From positions 6,758,001 through 6,822,000 of the forward strand of contig NZ_JADBEM010000001.1 of the NCBI RefSeq assembly GCF_014873875.1: a stretch of DNA of 64,000 nucleotides, written 5' to 3'. Of this stretch, positions 1 to 8,308 are shown piece by piece. The notes beneath the pieces are model-generated. The model was not told the DNA's origin, did not search any database, and worked only from the letters and a program-made list of their open reading frames with translations. How positions within the stretch are numbered: the first letter of the stretch is position 1; every line of letters starts with the position of its first letter. Source of the DNA: Actinopolymorpha pittospori. Its GTDB lineage: Bacteria; Actinomycetota; Actinomycetes; Propionibacteriales; Actinopolymorphaceae. Made by a program: the position numbers and the translations under genes.

Positions 1-13
1 CGAACTGGACACA

Positions 14-898
14 GTGGGCCAGCACGAACCCCACCTCGGTCGGATCGGAATCTGGGCCGGCGAGCTGGACCGCTGGCCGGCCACCGACCTCCGCGAGGCG
101 GCGGCGGTCGTCGAGGACCTCGGCTATCCGGCCTTGTGGTTCCCCGAGGCGGTCGGTCGTGAAAGCGTGGCCCAGGCCGCGATGTTGCTCTCGGCCACCC
201 GGCGCACCGTGATCGCCTCCGGCACCGCCAGCATCTACGCCCGCGACGCCGTGACCGCCGCTGCCGCCCAGCGCACCCTCGACGAGGCGTTTCCGGGTCG
301 CTTCCTGCTCGGCCTCGGAGTGAGCCACCCCGCCCTGGTCACACAGGTACGCGGCCACCGCTTCGGCCCACCGGTGGCAACCATGCGCGCCTACCTGGAC
401 GCGATGGACGCGGCGCCCTTCGGCCCGCCAACCACCTCCTCCTCGGCGCCGCCGCGTCGAGTCCTGGCCGCGCTGGGCCCGAAGATGCTCCGCCTCGCCG
501 GCGAACGCGCCTGGGGCGCCCACCCGCTGGGCATGCCGGTCGCGCACACCCGCGCCGCCAGGGCGGTGCTCGGCCCGCGGGCGCTGCTGGCCGTCACCCA
601 ACTCGTCGTCCTCGACCGGTCCCGCTCGCGGTCGGCGGACCTGGCCCGCGCCCATGCGTCCACCGCCCTGCCCAACCGGCTCACCCTGCTTCGGGATCTG
701 GGCTTCGACAACGCGGAAGCCCTCGACGACCGGGTGGTGGACGCGCTGGTGGCGACCGGTGGCACCGACGACATCGCCCAGCGGGTTCGTGAGCACCTCG
801 ACGCCGGCGCGAATCACGTCAGCCTCCACGTCATCACCTCCGTACCCGACGAGGCGCCGTTACGTCAGTGGGGTGAGCTCGCCGCCCTGCTCCTGTGA
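14..898 (+). CDS. F420-dependent LLM-class oxidoreductase
   Basis: This is a luciferase-like (LLM) flavin/F420 oxidoreductase of about 294 residues, matching the short TIGR03620-type subfamily. Family members are TIM barrels that use reduced coenzyme F420 or FMN to reduce organic substrates in the cytoplasm; the substrate here is unknown. Visible family features are the early segment IGIWAGELDRWP, the block LGYPALWFPEA, the core GRFLLGLGVSHP and a C-terminal helix after the GGTDDIAQRV segment. The first possible start in the window is a GTG at base 14. The frame is open to the left edge, so the true start may lie outside the window. It reads away from the FMN reductase that follows on the opposite strand. 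Confidence 0.85.
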   Translation: MGQHEPHLGRIGIWAGELDRWPATDLREAAAVVEDLGYPALWFPEAVGRESVAQAAMLLSATRRTVIASGTASIYARDAVTAAAAQRTLDEAFPGRFLLGLGVSHPALVTQVRGHRFGPPVATMRAYLDAMDAAPFGPPTTSSSAPPRRVLAALGPKMLRLAGERAWGAHPLGMPVAHTRAARAVLGPRALLAVTQLVVLDRSRSRSADLARAHASTALPNRLTLLRDLGFDNAEALDDRVVDALVATGGTDDIAQRVREHLDAGANHVSLHVITSVPDEAPLRQWGELAALLL

Positions 899-992
899 CA
901 GAGCGGACGACGGGCCGTCCCGTCGTGCGTCGTCTCGTGCACCGCCACCGCGGCGGCGGTCCGTTCCGGTCCGCCGCCGCGGAGCGCGGCGC

Positions 993-1580
993 TCAGTCGG
1001 CGGTGGCCCGGGCATCGGCGAGGGCCTTGGTCCACCAGGCGAGGTCGTCGGCGAGCACCTTCAGCTTCGGCTCCAGCGGCGCGAAGATCGAGTCGTCGAA
1101 CGGCTCGGGCGCCTGGATCGCCGGCACCAGGATGTCGGGCAGGATGTGAACGGCGTGACGCAGCGGAGCCATCTCGAACTCCACGGCGACCTCCCGCAGT
1201 TGCTCGATGGCGCGGGCGCCACCGACGTTCCCCCATCCGACGAAGGCCACCGGCTTGCGCCGCCACTCGACGAGGGTGTGGTCCATCGCGTTCTTCAGGA
1301 CCGCGGTGTAGCCGTGGTTGTACTCCGCGGTGAGGATGAGAAAGCCGTCCGCGGCATCGACCCGGCGACCGAACTTCGCGATCTTCTCGCTGGGGTAGTC
1401 GCGCAGGGTGTACATCGGGCTCATCGGCTGGTCGAAGAAGGGCAGCGGGTGCTCGCGAAGGTCGAGCAGGTCGACGGTGAAGTCGCTGCGACCCTTCAAC
1501 TGGTCCACCACCCACGCGGCGGCCTTCTCGCTGAAGCGACCTTCACGGGTGGTGCTGTTGATGATCAGGATCTGGGGCAA
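993..1580 (-). CDS. NADPH-dependent FMN reductase family protein
   Basis: A 195-residue flavodoxin-fold protein of the NADPH-dependent FMN reductase / azoreductase-like family. The N-terminus (ILIINSTTREGRFSEKAA) is the phosphate-binding loop for FMN, and the middle contains LILTAEYNHGYTAVLKNAMDH, the usual family segment that lines the flavin, followed by GWGNVGG. Such enzymes pass electrons from NAD(P)H to flavin or quinones and often answer redox stress. The best start is a TTG at 1580, because the protein begins right at the conserved strand. The gene is divergent from a TetR regulator, and two perfect palindromes lie between them, so repression by that TetR is likely. Confidence 0.88.
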   Translation of the reverse strand: MPQILIINSTTREGRFSEKAAAWVVDQLKGRSDFTVDLLDLREHPLPFFDQPMSPMYTLRDYPSEKIAKFGRRVDAADGFLILTAEYNHGYTAVLKNAMDHTLVEWRRKPVAFVGWGNVGGARAIEQLREVAVEFEMAPLRHAVHILPDILVPAIQAPEPFDDSIFAPLEPKLKVLADDLAWWTKALADARATAD

Positions 1581-1646
1581 CGGTCTCTCTTTTCCTCGAT
1601 GATCGTTCGTGGTTCCACAGCTGGTTGGAACGCCGCCGCGGTGATC

Positions 1647-1701
1647 AACCGGACCGTGGTCCGGTTGGACACGCCCAGGTTAACCGGACCTCGGTCCGGT
1701 T
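1647..1701. promoter_or_regulatory. Two perfect TetR-type operators
   Basis: Two identical-arm palindromes, AACCGGACC-2-GGTCCGGTT, lie at 1647-1666 and 1682-1701. Their centres are 35 bases apart in the space between the FMN reductase (start 1580) and the TetR gene (start 1728). Each is a perfect 9+9 inverted repeat. The position between divergent genes is the classic layout for a self-regulating TetR repressor. That the neighbouring TetR binds them is inference. Confidence 0.82.
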
Positions 1702-1727
1702 CTATTCCCGGGCGTTAGGCTGCCCCC

Positions 1728-2384
1728 GTGCACCCCGAAACTCCGCCCCACACCGTGTCGCCGGTCGATCACCCGACGCGCACGCTCGCCGTGGTGGACC
1801 AGGGACCGCCCGAACGCGCCGACGCGGCGCGTAACCGTGCCCGGCTGCTGGAGGCGGGCGCCCGCATGGTCGAGGAGCTCGGCGCCGAGAACGTCACGAT
1901 GGAGGCCGTGGCCGCGGCCGCCTCAGTGGGCAAGGGGACGGTCTACCGGCGCTTCGGGGACCGCGCCGGGCTGATGGCGGCGCTCGTGGACGACGCCGAA
2001 CGCAGTTACCAGGAGTCGTTTTTGTCCGGCCCCGCTCCACTCGGCCCGGGCGCGCCGCCCGAACAGCGGCTGCGAGCCTTCGGAATCGCCACGATCCGGC
2101 ACGAGATCCGGCACCGCGACGTCCTGCTCGAGGCCCGGCGCGAGCACGGCCGCCGCCACGCCGTCACCCCCGCGCTGGGGCTGCGCGCCACCCACCTGTC
2201 GAACCTTCTCCGCGAGGCCGACGTCGCGGGCGACCTCCAGATCCTCACGGAGGTACTGCTCAGCTACCTGAGCACCGGCTTCGTCAACCACCTGCACACG
2301 CGGCGGGGTGTGCCGGCCGAACGTATCGAGGCCGGCTGGAACGACCTGGTCGACCGGGTCCTGTGTCCGGCGTCGAAGCCCTGA
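1728..2384 (+). CDS. TetR family transcriptional regulator
   Basis: A 218-residue TetR-type repressor. The N-terminal helix-turn-helix is clear: ARNRARLLEAGARMV, then VTMEAVAAAASVGKGTVYRRFGDRAGLMAALV (about residues 35-85). The C-terminal ligand-binding domain shows no recognisable ligand motif. A GTG at 1728 gives a 25-30 residue flexible leader before the DNA-binding helices; a later start is possible. The gene is divergent from the FMN reductase with two perfect palindromes in the gap. It most likely represses both genes and releases them on binding a small, perhaps quinone-like or electrophilic, compound. That last point is inference from the neighbour only. Confidence 0.92.
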   Translation: MHPETPPHTVSPVDHPTRTLAVVDQGPPERADAARNRARLLEAGARMVEELGAENVTMEAVAAAASVGKGTVYRRFGDRAGLMAALVDDAERSYQESFLSGPAPLGPGAPPEQRLRAFGIATIRHEIRHRDVLLEARREHGRRHAVTPALGLRATHLSNLLREADVAGDLQILTEVLLSYLSTGFVNHLHTRRGVPAERIEAGWNDLVDRVLCPASKP

Positions 2385-2412
2385 GCGGAAGGCGCCTCGC
2401 GTTCCGCGCCGG

Positions 2413-3393
2413 TCAGGCGGCGCCGGGTGGCCGGTCGGGCCGCGGTTCCTCCTCAGGTGAGAGCCGGGGTTCCGGCAGGGGCTGCTGGGGGCGCTCCGGC
2501 GGACGCTCTTCCTCGCCGGCCTGCCCGACCTGCCCACCGAACGCGCGGGTGACCTCGCGGAGTGCCGAGGTCACCTCGCCCGGGATCACCCAGAACGTGT
2601 TGCCCTCGCCCTGGGCGATCTGCGGGAGTGCCTGCAGGTACTGGTAGGCGAGGAGCTTGGGGTCGGGGTCGTTACGGTGCACCGCCGAGAACACCGAGTC
2701 GATCGCGGTGGCCTGGCCCTCCGCGCGAAGCATCGCGGCCCGACGTTCGCCCTCGGCGGTGAGGATCGCTCCCTGCTTCTCGCCTTCGGCGGTGAGGATC
2801 CGGGCCTGTCGCACACCCTCGGCCGTCAGGATGGCGGCGCGCTTCTCGCGGTCGGCACGCATCTGCTTCTCCATCGACTGCTTGACCGAGTCCGGCGGGT
2901 CGATGGCCTTGAGCTCGACGCGGTTGACACGAATGCCCCACTTGCCCGAGGCCTCGTCGAGAATTCCGCGCAACTGACTGTTGATGTGCTCACGGGAGGT
3001 CAGGGTCCCCTCCAGATCCATGCTCCCGATGACGTTTCGCAGTGTCGTGACCGTGAGCTGTTCGATCGCCTGCAGATAGTTGGCGATCTCGTACGCCGCC
3101 GCCCGTGGGTCGGTCACCTGGAAGTAGAGGACCGTGTCGATGTGGACGACCAGGTTGTCCTCGGTGATCACGGGACGGGGCTCGAAGGACACCACCTGCT
3201 CGCGCAGGTCGATCAGTCGACGGACCCGGTCGACGAAGGGGATGACGAGGTTCAGGCCGGGCTCCAGGGTCCGGTAGTAGCGGCCGAGGCGTTCGACATT
3301 GCCCGCACGCGCCTGCGGGACGATCCGCACGGCCCGCAGGGCGATGAGGACGACGACGAGCGCGACGATCACGCCGACGATCACGTCGGCCAT
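2413..3393 (-). CDS. SPFH/stomatin (band 7) membrane protein
   Basis: A 326-residue SPFH-domain protein. It has one N-terminal membrane helix (DVIVGVIVALVVVLIALRAV), the stomatin signature around VERLGRYYRTLEPGLNLVIPFVD, and a long coiled coil with a repeated ILTAEGxxQ/R pattern near residues 200-250. The tail is rich in Pro, Glu and Arg. SPFH proteins oligomerise in the membrane and organise protein complexes. They are commonly paired with NfeD proteins, as here. The ATG at 3393 has an AGGAGG site six bases upstream and overlaps the end of the NfeD gene by 13 bases, so the two are translationally coupled. An open frame continues upstream but lacks protein-like features, so the ATG is preferred. 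Confidence 0.93.
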   Translation of the reverse strand: MADVIVGVIVALVVVLIALRAVRIVPQARAGNVERLGRYYRTLEPGLNLVIPFVDRVRRLIDLREQVVSFEPRPVITEDNLVVHIDTVLYFQVTDPRAAAYEIANYLQAIEQLTVTTLRNVIGSMDLEGTLTSREHINSQLRGILDEASGKWGIRVNRVELKAIDPPDSVKQSMEKQMRADREKRAAILTAEGVRQARILTAEGEKQGAILTAEGERRAAMLRAEGQATAIDSVFSAVHRNDPDPKLLAYQYLQALPQIAQGEGNTFWVIPGEVTSALREVTRAFGGQVGQAGEEERPPERPQQPLPEPRLSPEEEPRPDRPPGAA

Positions 3394-3827
3394 GGTTCCT
3401 CCTGGGGGTACACCAGCGCGGTCGCCCCCTCGATCGCGAGGACCTCGACCATCGCCCCTTCCGGAATCACCACGGAGGAGTCGTAGGGACGCGCGGTCCA
3501 TTCCTCCCCGCCGATCCGCACCCGCCCGGAGTGCCGGGTGACCTCGCTCAGCACGAGCGCCTCCCGACCCACCAGCGCCGCGGTTCCAGAGCGCATGACC
3601 GGAGCTCGGCGCAGCGCGTGCTGCGCGAGCGGTCGGACGAACACCATCAGGAGAAGCGCACTGATCGCGAACGCGGCGAACTGGAACGGTGTCCCCAACC
3701 CCACCGCGGCGAAGAGCATCGCCACCAGCGCGGCACCGCCAGCCAGCGCGAGGTAGAGCGTGAGGCTGAGGAGCTCGGCGATGCCGAGCACCATGGCCAC
3801 GATCAACCAGACGACCCACGCATCCAT
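3381..3827 (-). CDS. NfeD family membrane protein
   Basis: A 148-residue NfeD-type protein. It has a short N-terminal membrane helix and a second hydrophobic block (WLIVAMVLGIAELL, then LALAGGAALVAMLFAAVGL and FAAFAISALLLMVFV), followed by a soluble OB-fold domain from about residue 80 (GTAALVGREALVLSEV ... GRVRIGGEEWTARP). NfeD partners SPFH/stomatin proteins and is thought to assist membrane quality control. This is the short form without the serine-protease domain. It is the first gene of a two-gene operon with the SPFH gene. Confidence 0.9.
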   Translation of the reverse strand: MDAWVVWLIVAMVLGIAELLSLTLYLALAGGAALVAMLFAAVGLGTPFQFAAFAISALLLMVFVRPLAQHALRRAPVMRSGTAALVGREALVLSEVTRHSGRVRIGGEEWTARPYDSSVVIPEGAMVEVLAIEGATALVYPQEEPWPT

Positions 3828-4165
3828 TGCTCACCTGCTCATAGGTCGTGCCCAGGTCTCCATACGACCGTATCTCTGATCGCTTCGATCCAGCCGCGAT
3901 GAGCACGAAGTCCTTGTCCGCAAGGGCGTCGAAACCTGCCGACAATCGGCGTTTCCGGCTGTGGCGAGGGACTTTCGGCCCGTGCGGGCCGGGGATTCGC
4001 CCGACCGAAAAAGGTGGGGCACATCCCCCCAGAGGTCACCGCCGGCTGGGGCACTTCGCTGTCCGGATGCCTTGTGGCGTGCTGATCTGGAGGGGCGGAA
4101 CGACACATGTGCGGGGGCGGGCAGGGCGAAGCGGGCACAGCACGCACTTCGGGTCAGGAGTTCTC
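3828..4165. other. Intergenic region, no gene seen
   Basis: This 338-base gap separates the divergent NfeD gene and the secreted-protein gene. It contains GC-rich inverted segments around 3975-4100, for example GTGGGG facing TCCCCCC, but I recognise no riboswitch or small gene. Confidence 0.4.
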
Positions 4166-5206
4166 GTGACGTCGATTCCTCGCCAACGTCTGGTCCTGGT
4201 CGTCGCACTGGTGGTGGCGGCACTGGTGATCGCGGGTGTGGGCAGCGTGATCACCTCGATGAACCGCAGCGGTCACGACGATCCACGCGCTTCGGAGAAC
4301 CCCAAGGATCCTCCCGTCCCGGTGGATCCGATCGCGGGGGAGACGGTGTCGACACAGGACCTGATCACCGAGGTGCTTCCCAACACCTCGACGACGAGCC
4401 CGGTGCTTCGGCTGCCACCACTGCCGATGCAGCAGGGGCAGGTGATGTACCTCAGGGCCCAGATGAGTGGGCGCAGCAACATCGTCCGTACGCCGATGTT
4501 CGGGATCCGCGTCATCTGTCTCGGCCCAGGCGGGGGAGCCGGTTCGATCTGGACCGTGCAGAACCACCTCGGCCAGACGTTCGGCGTCAACACCGAACGC
4601 CTGCGGTGGTTGTTCAGGGCGCCCAACACCACGAGCTACACCTGCACGATGCACGGGGTCTCGACCACGGTCGTCGATCCGACCGTCGCGGAGTTCACGA
4701 TCGACGCGCGGACGACGATCCTGTCCGCGACACCGGTGACACCCATCTCGACGCAGTGGTTCGAGGACATCGACACCTGCGTGGGCGCGGTGCCGATTCC
4801 ACAGATTCCGCGCTGCTCCGTCGCCCGGCCTTCGGTGACCGTACTCGAGCAGACCGTACCGACCCGGGGCGCACGGTTCGCGAACCTGCTGGGCGACGTT
4901 CAGCTCACTCGGGAGTACGGAGCCTTCCCGGGCGGGGTCTCGACCGTGGAGGTGGCGGTCCGCGCGACGCCGGTCGACAGCGGCGGGCAGGGATGCGCGC
5001 CCACCCGGACGATCACCGGCCGGCAGGCCATCACCAACGACCTGCACCACATCAAGGTGACCCTCAACCTGCTGGACGTTCCACTGAACCAGAGCCCCTC
5101 GTGCGGCCGTTCGCTGCGGGTGGACGCCACGGTGACCCACCTGGCGGGAAATCCGGTCACGATCGACGGGCCGAGGTACTCCATCGGCATCGCCCTCCTG
5201 CGCTGA
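4166..5206 (+). CDS. Membrane-anchored exported protein, unknown function
   Basis: A protein of 346 residues that I do not recognise. It starts with a short basic stretch, then a strong hydrophobic segment (about residues 7-28, LVLVVALVVAALVIAGVGSVI), consistent with a membrane anchor or uncleaved signal. The rest is polar and beta-rich with Thr/Pro-rich linkers and about seven cysteines, including a DIDTCVGAVP...IPRCSV pair and a GQGCAPT...SPSCGRS pair. These may form disulfides outside the cell. The GTG at 4166 is preferred to the much longer upstream frame because GGAG lies 5 bases before it and the signal-like segment then sits at the N-terminus. The last codons lie inside a 20-base-pair terminator stem shared with the convergent permease gene. 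Confidence 0.72.
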   Translation: MTSIPRQRLVLVVALVVAALVIAGVGSVITSMNRSGHDDPRASENPKDPPVPVDPIAGETVSTQDLITEVLPNTSTTSPVLRLPPLPMQQGQVMYLRAQMSGRSNIVRTPMFGIRVICLGPGGGAGSIWTVQNHLGQTFGVNTERLRWLFRAPNTTSYTCTMHGVSTTVVDPTVAEFTIDARTTILSATPVTPISTQWFEDIDTCVGAVPIPQIPRCSVARPSVTVLEQTVPTRGARFANLLGDVQLTREYGAFPGGVSTVEVAVRATPVDSGGQGCAPTRTITGRQAITNDLHHIKVTLNLLDVPLNQSPSCGRSLRVDATVTHLAGNPVTIDGPRYSIGIALLR

Positions 5207-5244
5207 CCCGGGCCGGGACCGGGGCAGCGCAGGAGGGCGATGCC
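5186..5244. terminator. Bidirectional terminator, 20-bp perfect stem
   Basis: Arms at 5186-5205 and 5225-5244 are perfectly complementary over 20 bases, with a 19-base GC-rich loop. It sits between convergent genes, and its left arm overlaps the last codons and stop of the exported-protein gene. There is no T-run, as is common for actinobacterial terminators. Confidence 0.85.
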
Positions 5245-5249
5245 CCGTC

Positions 5250-6209
5250 TCAGTTCAGGCGAACCCGCGGATCCAGCACGGCGTAGGCGAGGTCGACCAG
5301 GATGTTGGCGATGATCACCGCCGCCGAGGCGAAGATGACGATCCCGATGATGACCGGCAGGTTCTGCTGGTTGATCGAGTCCACCGCGGTCTTGCCGAGC
5401 CCGTCGATGCTGAACACCGCCTCGGTGACCACGACACCGCCGACGAGCTGTCCGAGGTCGATACCGAACTGCGTGACGACCGGCGTGAGCGCGCTGCGCA
5501 GACCGTGTCGGTAGATCACCCGGCGTTCGGAGATGCCCTTGGACCGGGCCGTACGGATGTAGTCCTCACCCAGGACGTCCAGCATCGAGCCACGCGTCAG
5601 TCGGGTGTAGGTGGCCGCCAGCACGAGCGCCAGGGTGAACCAGGGGAGCACCAGGTGTCGGGCCCAGTCCAGCGGATTGGCCAGGAGCGGTGTGTATCCG
5701 CCGGCGGGGAATATCGGGAAGCCGGCGAGAGTGAGTTGGAAGTACAGGAAGAACAGCAGCAACAGGCCGAGCAGGAACGTCGGCATCGAGTAGAAGAACA
5801 ACGCGAAGCCGGTGAGGCCGCGGTCGGCGACCGAACGCGGGCGCACCGCCGAGACGATGCCGTTGAAGACACCCAGCAGCATCCAGATCACGGCGGCACC
5901 CGCTGCCAGCGACACGGTCGCGGGCAGCGCGCCGGCGATGACCGAGGTCACCGGCAGCTGGTGGTAGTAGTCGTAGCCGAGGTTGCCGTGCAGGGCCTTC
6001 CACAAGAAGTTGAGGTACTGCTTCCACACCGGCTGGTCGAGACCGAGGCGCTCCTGGATGAGCGCGATGGTCTGTGGGGTCGCCTGCCGCCCGGCGAGAG
6101 TGCGGGCGACGTTGTTCGGCGCCACGAAGAAGATTCCGAAGACCATCATCGTGATCAGGATCAGCACCAGCAGGCCGTGCAGGATCCGCTTGACCAGGAA
6201 ACGGGCCAT
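5250..6209 (-). CDS. Peptide ABC transporter permease, DppB type
   Basis: A 319-residue inner-membrane permease of the dipeptide/oligopeptide/nickel importer class (DppB/OppB). It has the usual N-terminal helix (ILHGLLVLILITMMVFGIFF) followed by the VARTLAGRQATPQTIALIQERLGLDQPVWKQY region. The EAA-type coupling loop reads DYIRTARSKGISERRVIYRHGLRSALTP. About six membrane helices are expected. It is the last gene of a five-gene importer operon; its start lies two bases beyond the stop of the DppC-type gene. Substrate specificity cannot be read from the permease. Confidence 0.95.
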   Translation of the reverse strand: MARFLVKRILHGLLVLILITMMVFGIFFVAPNNVARTLAGRQATPQTIALIQERLGLDQPVWKQYLNFLWKALHGNLGYDYYHQLPVTSVIAGALPATVSLAAGAAVIWMLLGVFNGIVSAVRPRSVADRGLTGFALFFYSMPTFLLGLLLLFFLYFQLTLAGFPIFPAGGYTPLLANPLDWARHLVLPWFTLALVLAATYTRLTRGSMLDVLGEDYIRTARSKGISERRVIYRHGLRSALTPVVTQFGIDLGQLVGGVVVTEAVFSIDGLGKTAVDSINQQNLPVIIGIVIFASAAVIIANILVDLAYAVLDPRVRLN

Positions 6210-6211
6210 CG

Positions 6212-7168
6212 TCAGTCACCCTTTCCCGCGTTGATGAGGCGGTCCGATCCCGGGTCGAAGGCATCGCGTACGCCGTCACCGAGCAGGTTGAACGCCAGAG
6301 TCGTGATGACCAAGGCGGCGCCCGGGAACACGATGAACCACCACGCGACCTGGTAGTAGCTGATCGCTTCGTTGAGCATGCCGCCCCAGGTCGGGGTGGG
6401 TGGCGGAACGCCGAGGCCGAGGAAGGAGAGCGTCGCCTCCACCACGATCACGGTGGGGATCAGCAAGGTGGTGTAGACGATCACGGGCGCGAGGACGTTG
6501 GGAAGCACGTCCACGAACATGATCCGGCTGTCGCTGGCACCAAGTGATCTGGCCGCCTGGACGAACTCCCGCTCCCGTAACGAGAGCACCTGCCCGCGGA
6601 CGATGCGCGCGACCGAGGCCCAACTGAACGCACTGATCGCGATGATCGCGACCTTCAGACTCGGCCCGGTGATGGAGACCAGGGCGATGGCGAACAGCAG
6701 GAACGGGAAGGACAGCACGACGTCGACCAACCGGGCGAGGATGGTGTCGACGACACCACCGAAGTAGCCCGCGGCCAGTCCGACGATCACGCCGATCCCG
6801 ACGGTGATCAGGGTGGCGACGACGCCGACCAGCAACGAGATCCTCGCGCCGTAGGCGATCCGGACCAGGATGTCCCGGCCGAGATCGTCGGTGCCGAAGA
6901 GGAACTCCCCACTCGGCGGCTTGGGCAGACCGTCCGGGGTCAGGCCGTTGGCGCGGTACTGCGTGTCGACGCCGTGACCGGTGATCGACGCGACGAGCGG
7001 CGCGAGGATCGCGACCAGGACGATGATCACGATGATCACGAACGACACGATCGCCACCCGGTCGCGGCGCAGCCGCTCCCAGGCGAGCCGCCACGGGCTG
7101 CGGCCCTCGATGGAGCCGCCGGCTTCCCCGTCCTCGAGGTCGACGGGGGCACCCTCTGTGGTGCTCAC
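6212..7168 (-). CDS. Peptide ABC transporter permease, DppC type
   Basis: A 318-residue partner permease of the DppC/OppC class. A cytoplasmic N-terminal tail (SPWRLAWERLRRDRVAI) is followed by the first helix (VSFVIIVIIVLVAILAPLV), the SGEFLFGTDDLGRDILVRIAYGARISL signature and the coupling loop REFVQAARSLGASDSRIMFVDVLPNVLAP. Its GTG start overlaps the stop of the upstream ATPase gene (GTGA), so the two are translationally coupled. It forms a heterodimeric pore with the DppB-type permease. Confidence 0.95.
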   Translation of the reverse strand: MSTTEGAPVDLEDGEAGGSIEGRSPWRLAWERLRRDRVAIVSFVIIVIIVLVAILAPLVASITGHGVDTQYRANGLTPDGLPKPPSGEFLFGTDDLGRDILVRIAYGARISLLVGVVATLITVGIGVIVGLAAGYFGGVVDTILARLVDVVLSFPFLLFAIALVSITGPSLKVAIIAISAFSWASVARIVRGQVLSLREREFVQAARSLGASDSRIMFVDVLPNVLAPVIVYTTLLIPTVIVVEATLSFLGLGVPPPTPTWGGMLNEAISYYQVAWWFIVFPGAALVITTLAFNLLGDGVRDAFDPGSDRLINAGKGD

Positions 7169-8301
7169 GACTGCTCTCCGTTCCCGAGGTCCTGGGCGGC
7201 GAACTCGGTGTACTCGGCGGCGAGGGTCGGCCGAGCCTCCGCGAGGTTCTCACCGGGCTGCACCGGCAGGTGACACGCGGCCAGGTGGGTCGCGGCGTCG
7301 CCACTGCGACTGATCAGCAGCGGCTCCTCGACGACGCACTGGTCCGCGGCCTTGGGGCAGCGGGGGTGGAAACGGCAGCCCGACGGCGGGTTGAGCGGCG
7401 ACGGAACGTCACCGCGCAGGATGATCCGCTCCCGCTGGTCCGACACGTCCGGGTCGGCGACCGGGACGGCGGACAGCAACGCGTTGGTGTAGGGGTGGCG
7501 AGGCCGTTCGTGCAGGTCGTCGACGTCCGCTATCTCGGCCACCTTGCCGAGGTACATCACCGCCACCCGGTCGCTGACGTGCCGGACCACCGACAGGTCG
7601 TGGGCGATGAAGACGTAGGTGAGGTTGAACTCCTTCTGCAGATCGGCCAGCAGGTTGATGATCTGCGCCTGGATCGACACGTCCAGAGCAGAGACCGGCT
7701 CGTCGCAGATGATGAGCTTGGGCCGCATGGCGAGCGCGCGGGCGACTCCGATCCGCTGCCGCTGACCGCCGGAGAACTCCGCCGGGAACCTGTTGTAGTG
7801 CTCGGGGTTGAGCCCGACGAGCTCCATGAGCTCCTGGACCTTGCGCTTGCGCTCGGTACCGCTGCTCACGCCGTGGATGGCGAACGGGTCACCGATGATC
7901 GAACCGATCCGGCGCCTCGGGTTGAGGGAGCCGTACGGGTCCTGGAAGATCATCTGGATCTCACGCCGCAACGGGCGAAGCTCTCGCCGGGACATCGCGG
8001 TGATGTCCTGGCCCTCGAACGTCACCCGGCCGGAGGTGGCATCGTGCAGGCGGATCATGCACCGGGCGAGCGTGGACTTGCCACACCCGGTCTCGCCCAC
8101 GAGGCCGAGGGTTTCGCCCCGGCGGACCTGCAGGCTCACGCCGTCGACGGCCTGGACGTGCTCGTGCTTGCGTCGGAGGAAGCCGCCAGAGGCGACGGGG
8201 AACCACTTACGGAGGTCCTCCACCTCCATGAGCACGTCGCCGTCGGACCGACCTCGTGGGTCAGGGTGCGCGGGCGTGCTGCTCGATGTGTCGCTGCTCA
8301 C
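7165..8301 (-). CDS. Peptide ABC transporter ATPase, DppF type
   Basis: A 378-residue ATP-binding subunit. Walker A is GETGCGKSTLAR, the Q-loop follows in IFQDPYGSLNPRR, the signature is FSGGQRQRIGVARAL, and Walker B is LIICDEPVSALD. The C-terminal extension holds the conserved oligopeptide-transporter Cys pattern (GCRFHPRCPKAADQC), which in this family can hold an iron-sulfur cluster. It works with the DppD-type ATPase to drive peptide import. It overlaps the downstream permease gene by four bases. Confidence 0.95.
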   Translation of the reverse strand: MSSDTSSSTPAHPDPRGRSDGDVLMEVEDLRKWFPVASGGFLRRKHEHVQAVDGVSLQVRRGETLGLVGETGCGKSTLARCMIRLHDATSGRVTFEGQDITAMSRRELRPLRREIQMIFQDPYGSLNPRRRIGSIIGDPFAIHGVSSGTERKRKVQELMELVGLNPEHYNRFPAEFSGGQRQRIGVARALAMRPKLIICDEPVSALDVSIQAQIINLLADLQKEFNLTYVFIAHDLSVVRHVSDRVAVMYLGKVAEIADVDDLHERPRHPYTNALLSAVPVADPDVSDQRERIILRGDVPSPLNPPSGCRFHPRCPKAADQCVVEEPLLISRSGDAATHLAACHLPVQPGENLAEARPTLAAEYTEFAAQDLGNGEQS

Positions 8302-8308
8302 CGATGCC

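Noticed and set aside
654..1718. Long plus-strand ORF overlapping the FMN reductase
   Set aside because: It is antisense to a clear flavodoxin-fold gene, has Arg/Pro-rich composition and no domain; typical of GC-rich shadow frames.
3394..3945. N-terminal extension of the SPFH protein
   Set aside because: The extra residues are the out-of-frame reading of the NfeD gene. The ATG at 3393 with AGGAGG is the proper start.
3975..4165. Possible riboswitch before the exported-protein gene
   Set aside because: GC-rich inverted segments are present, but I could not match the sequence to any aptamer consensus known to me.
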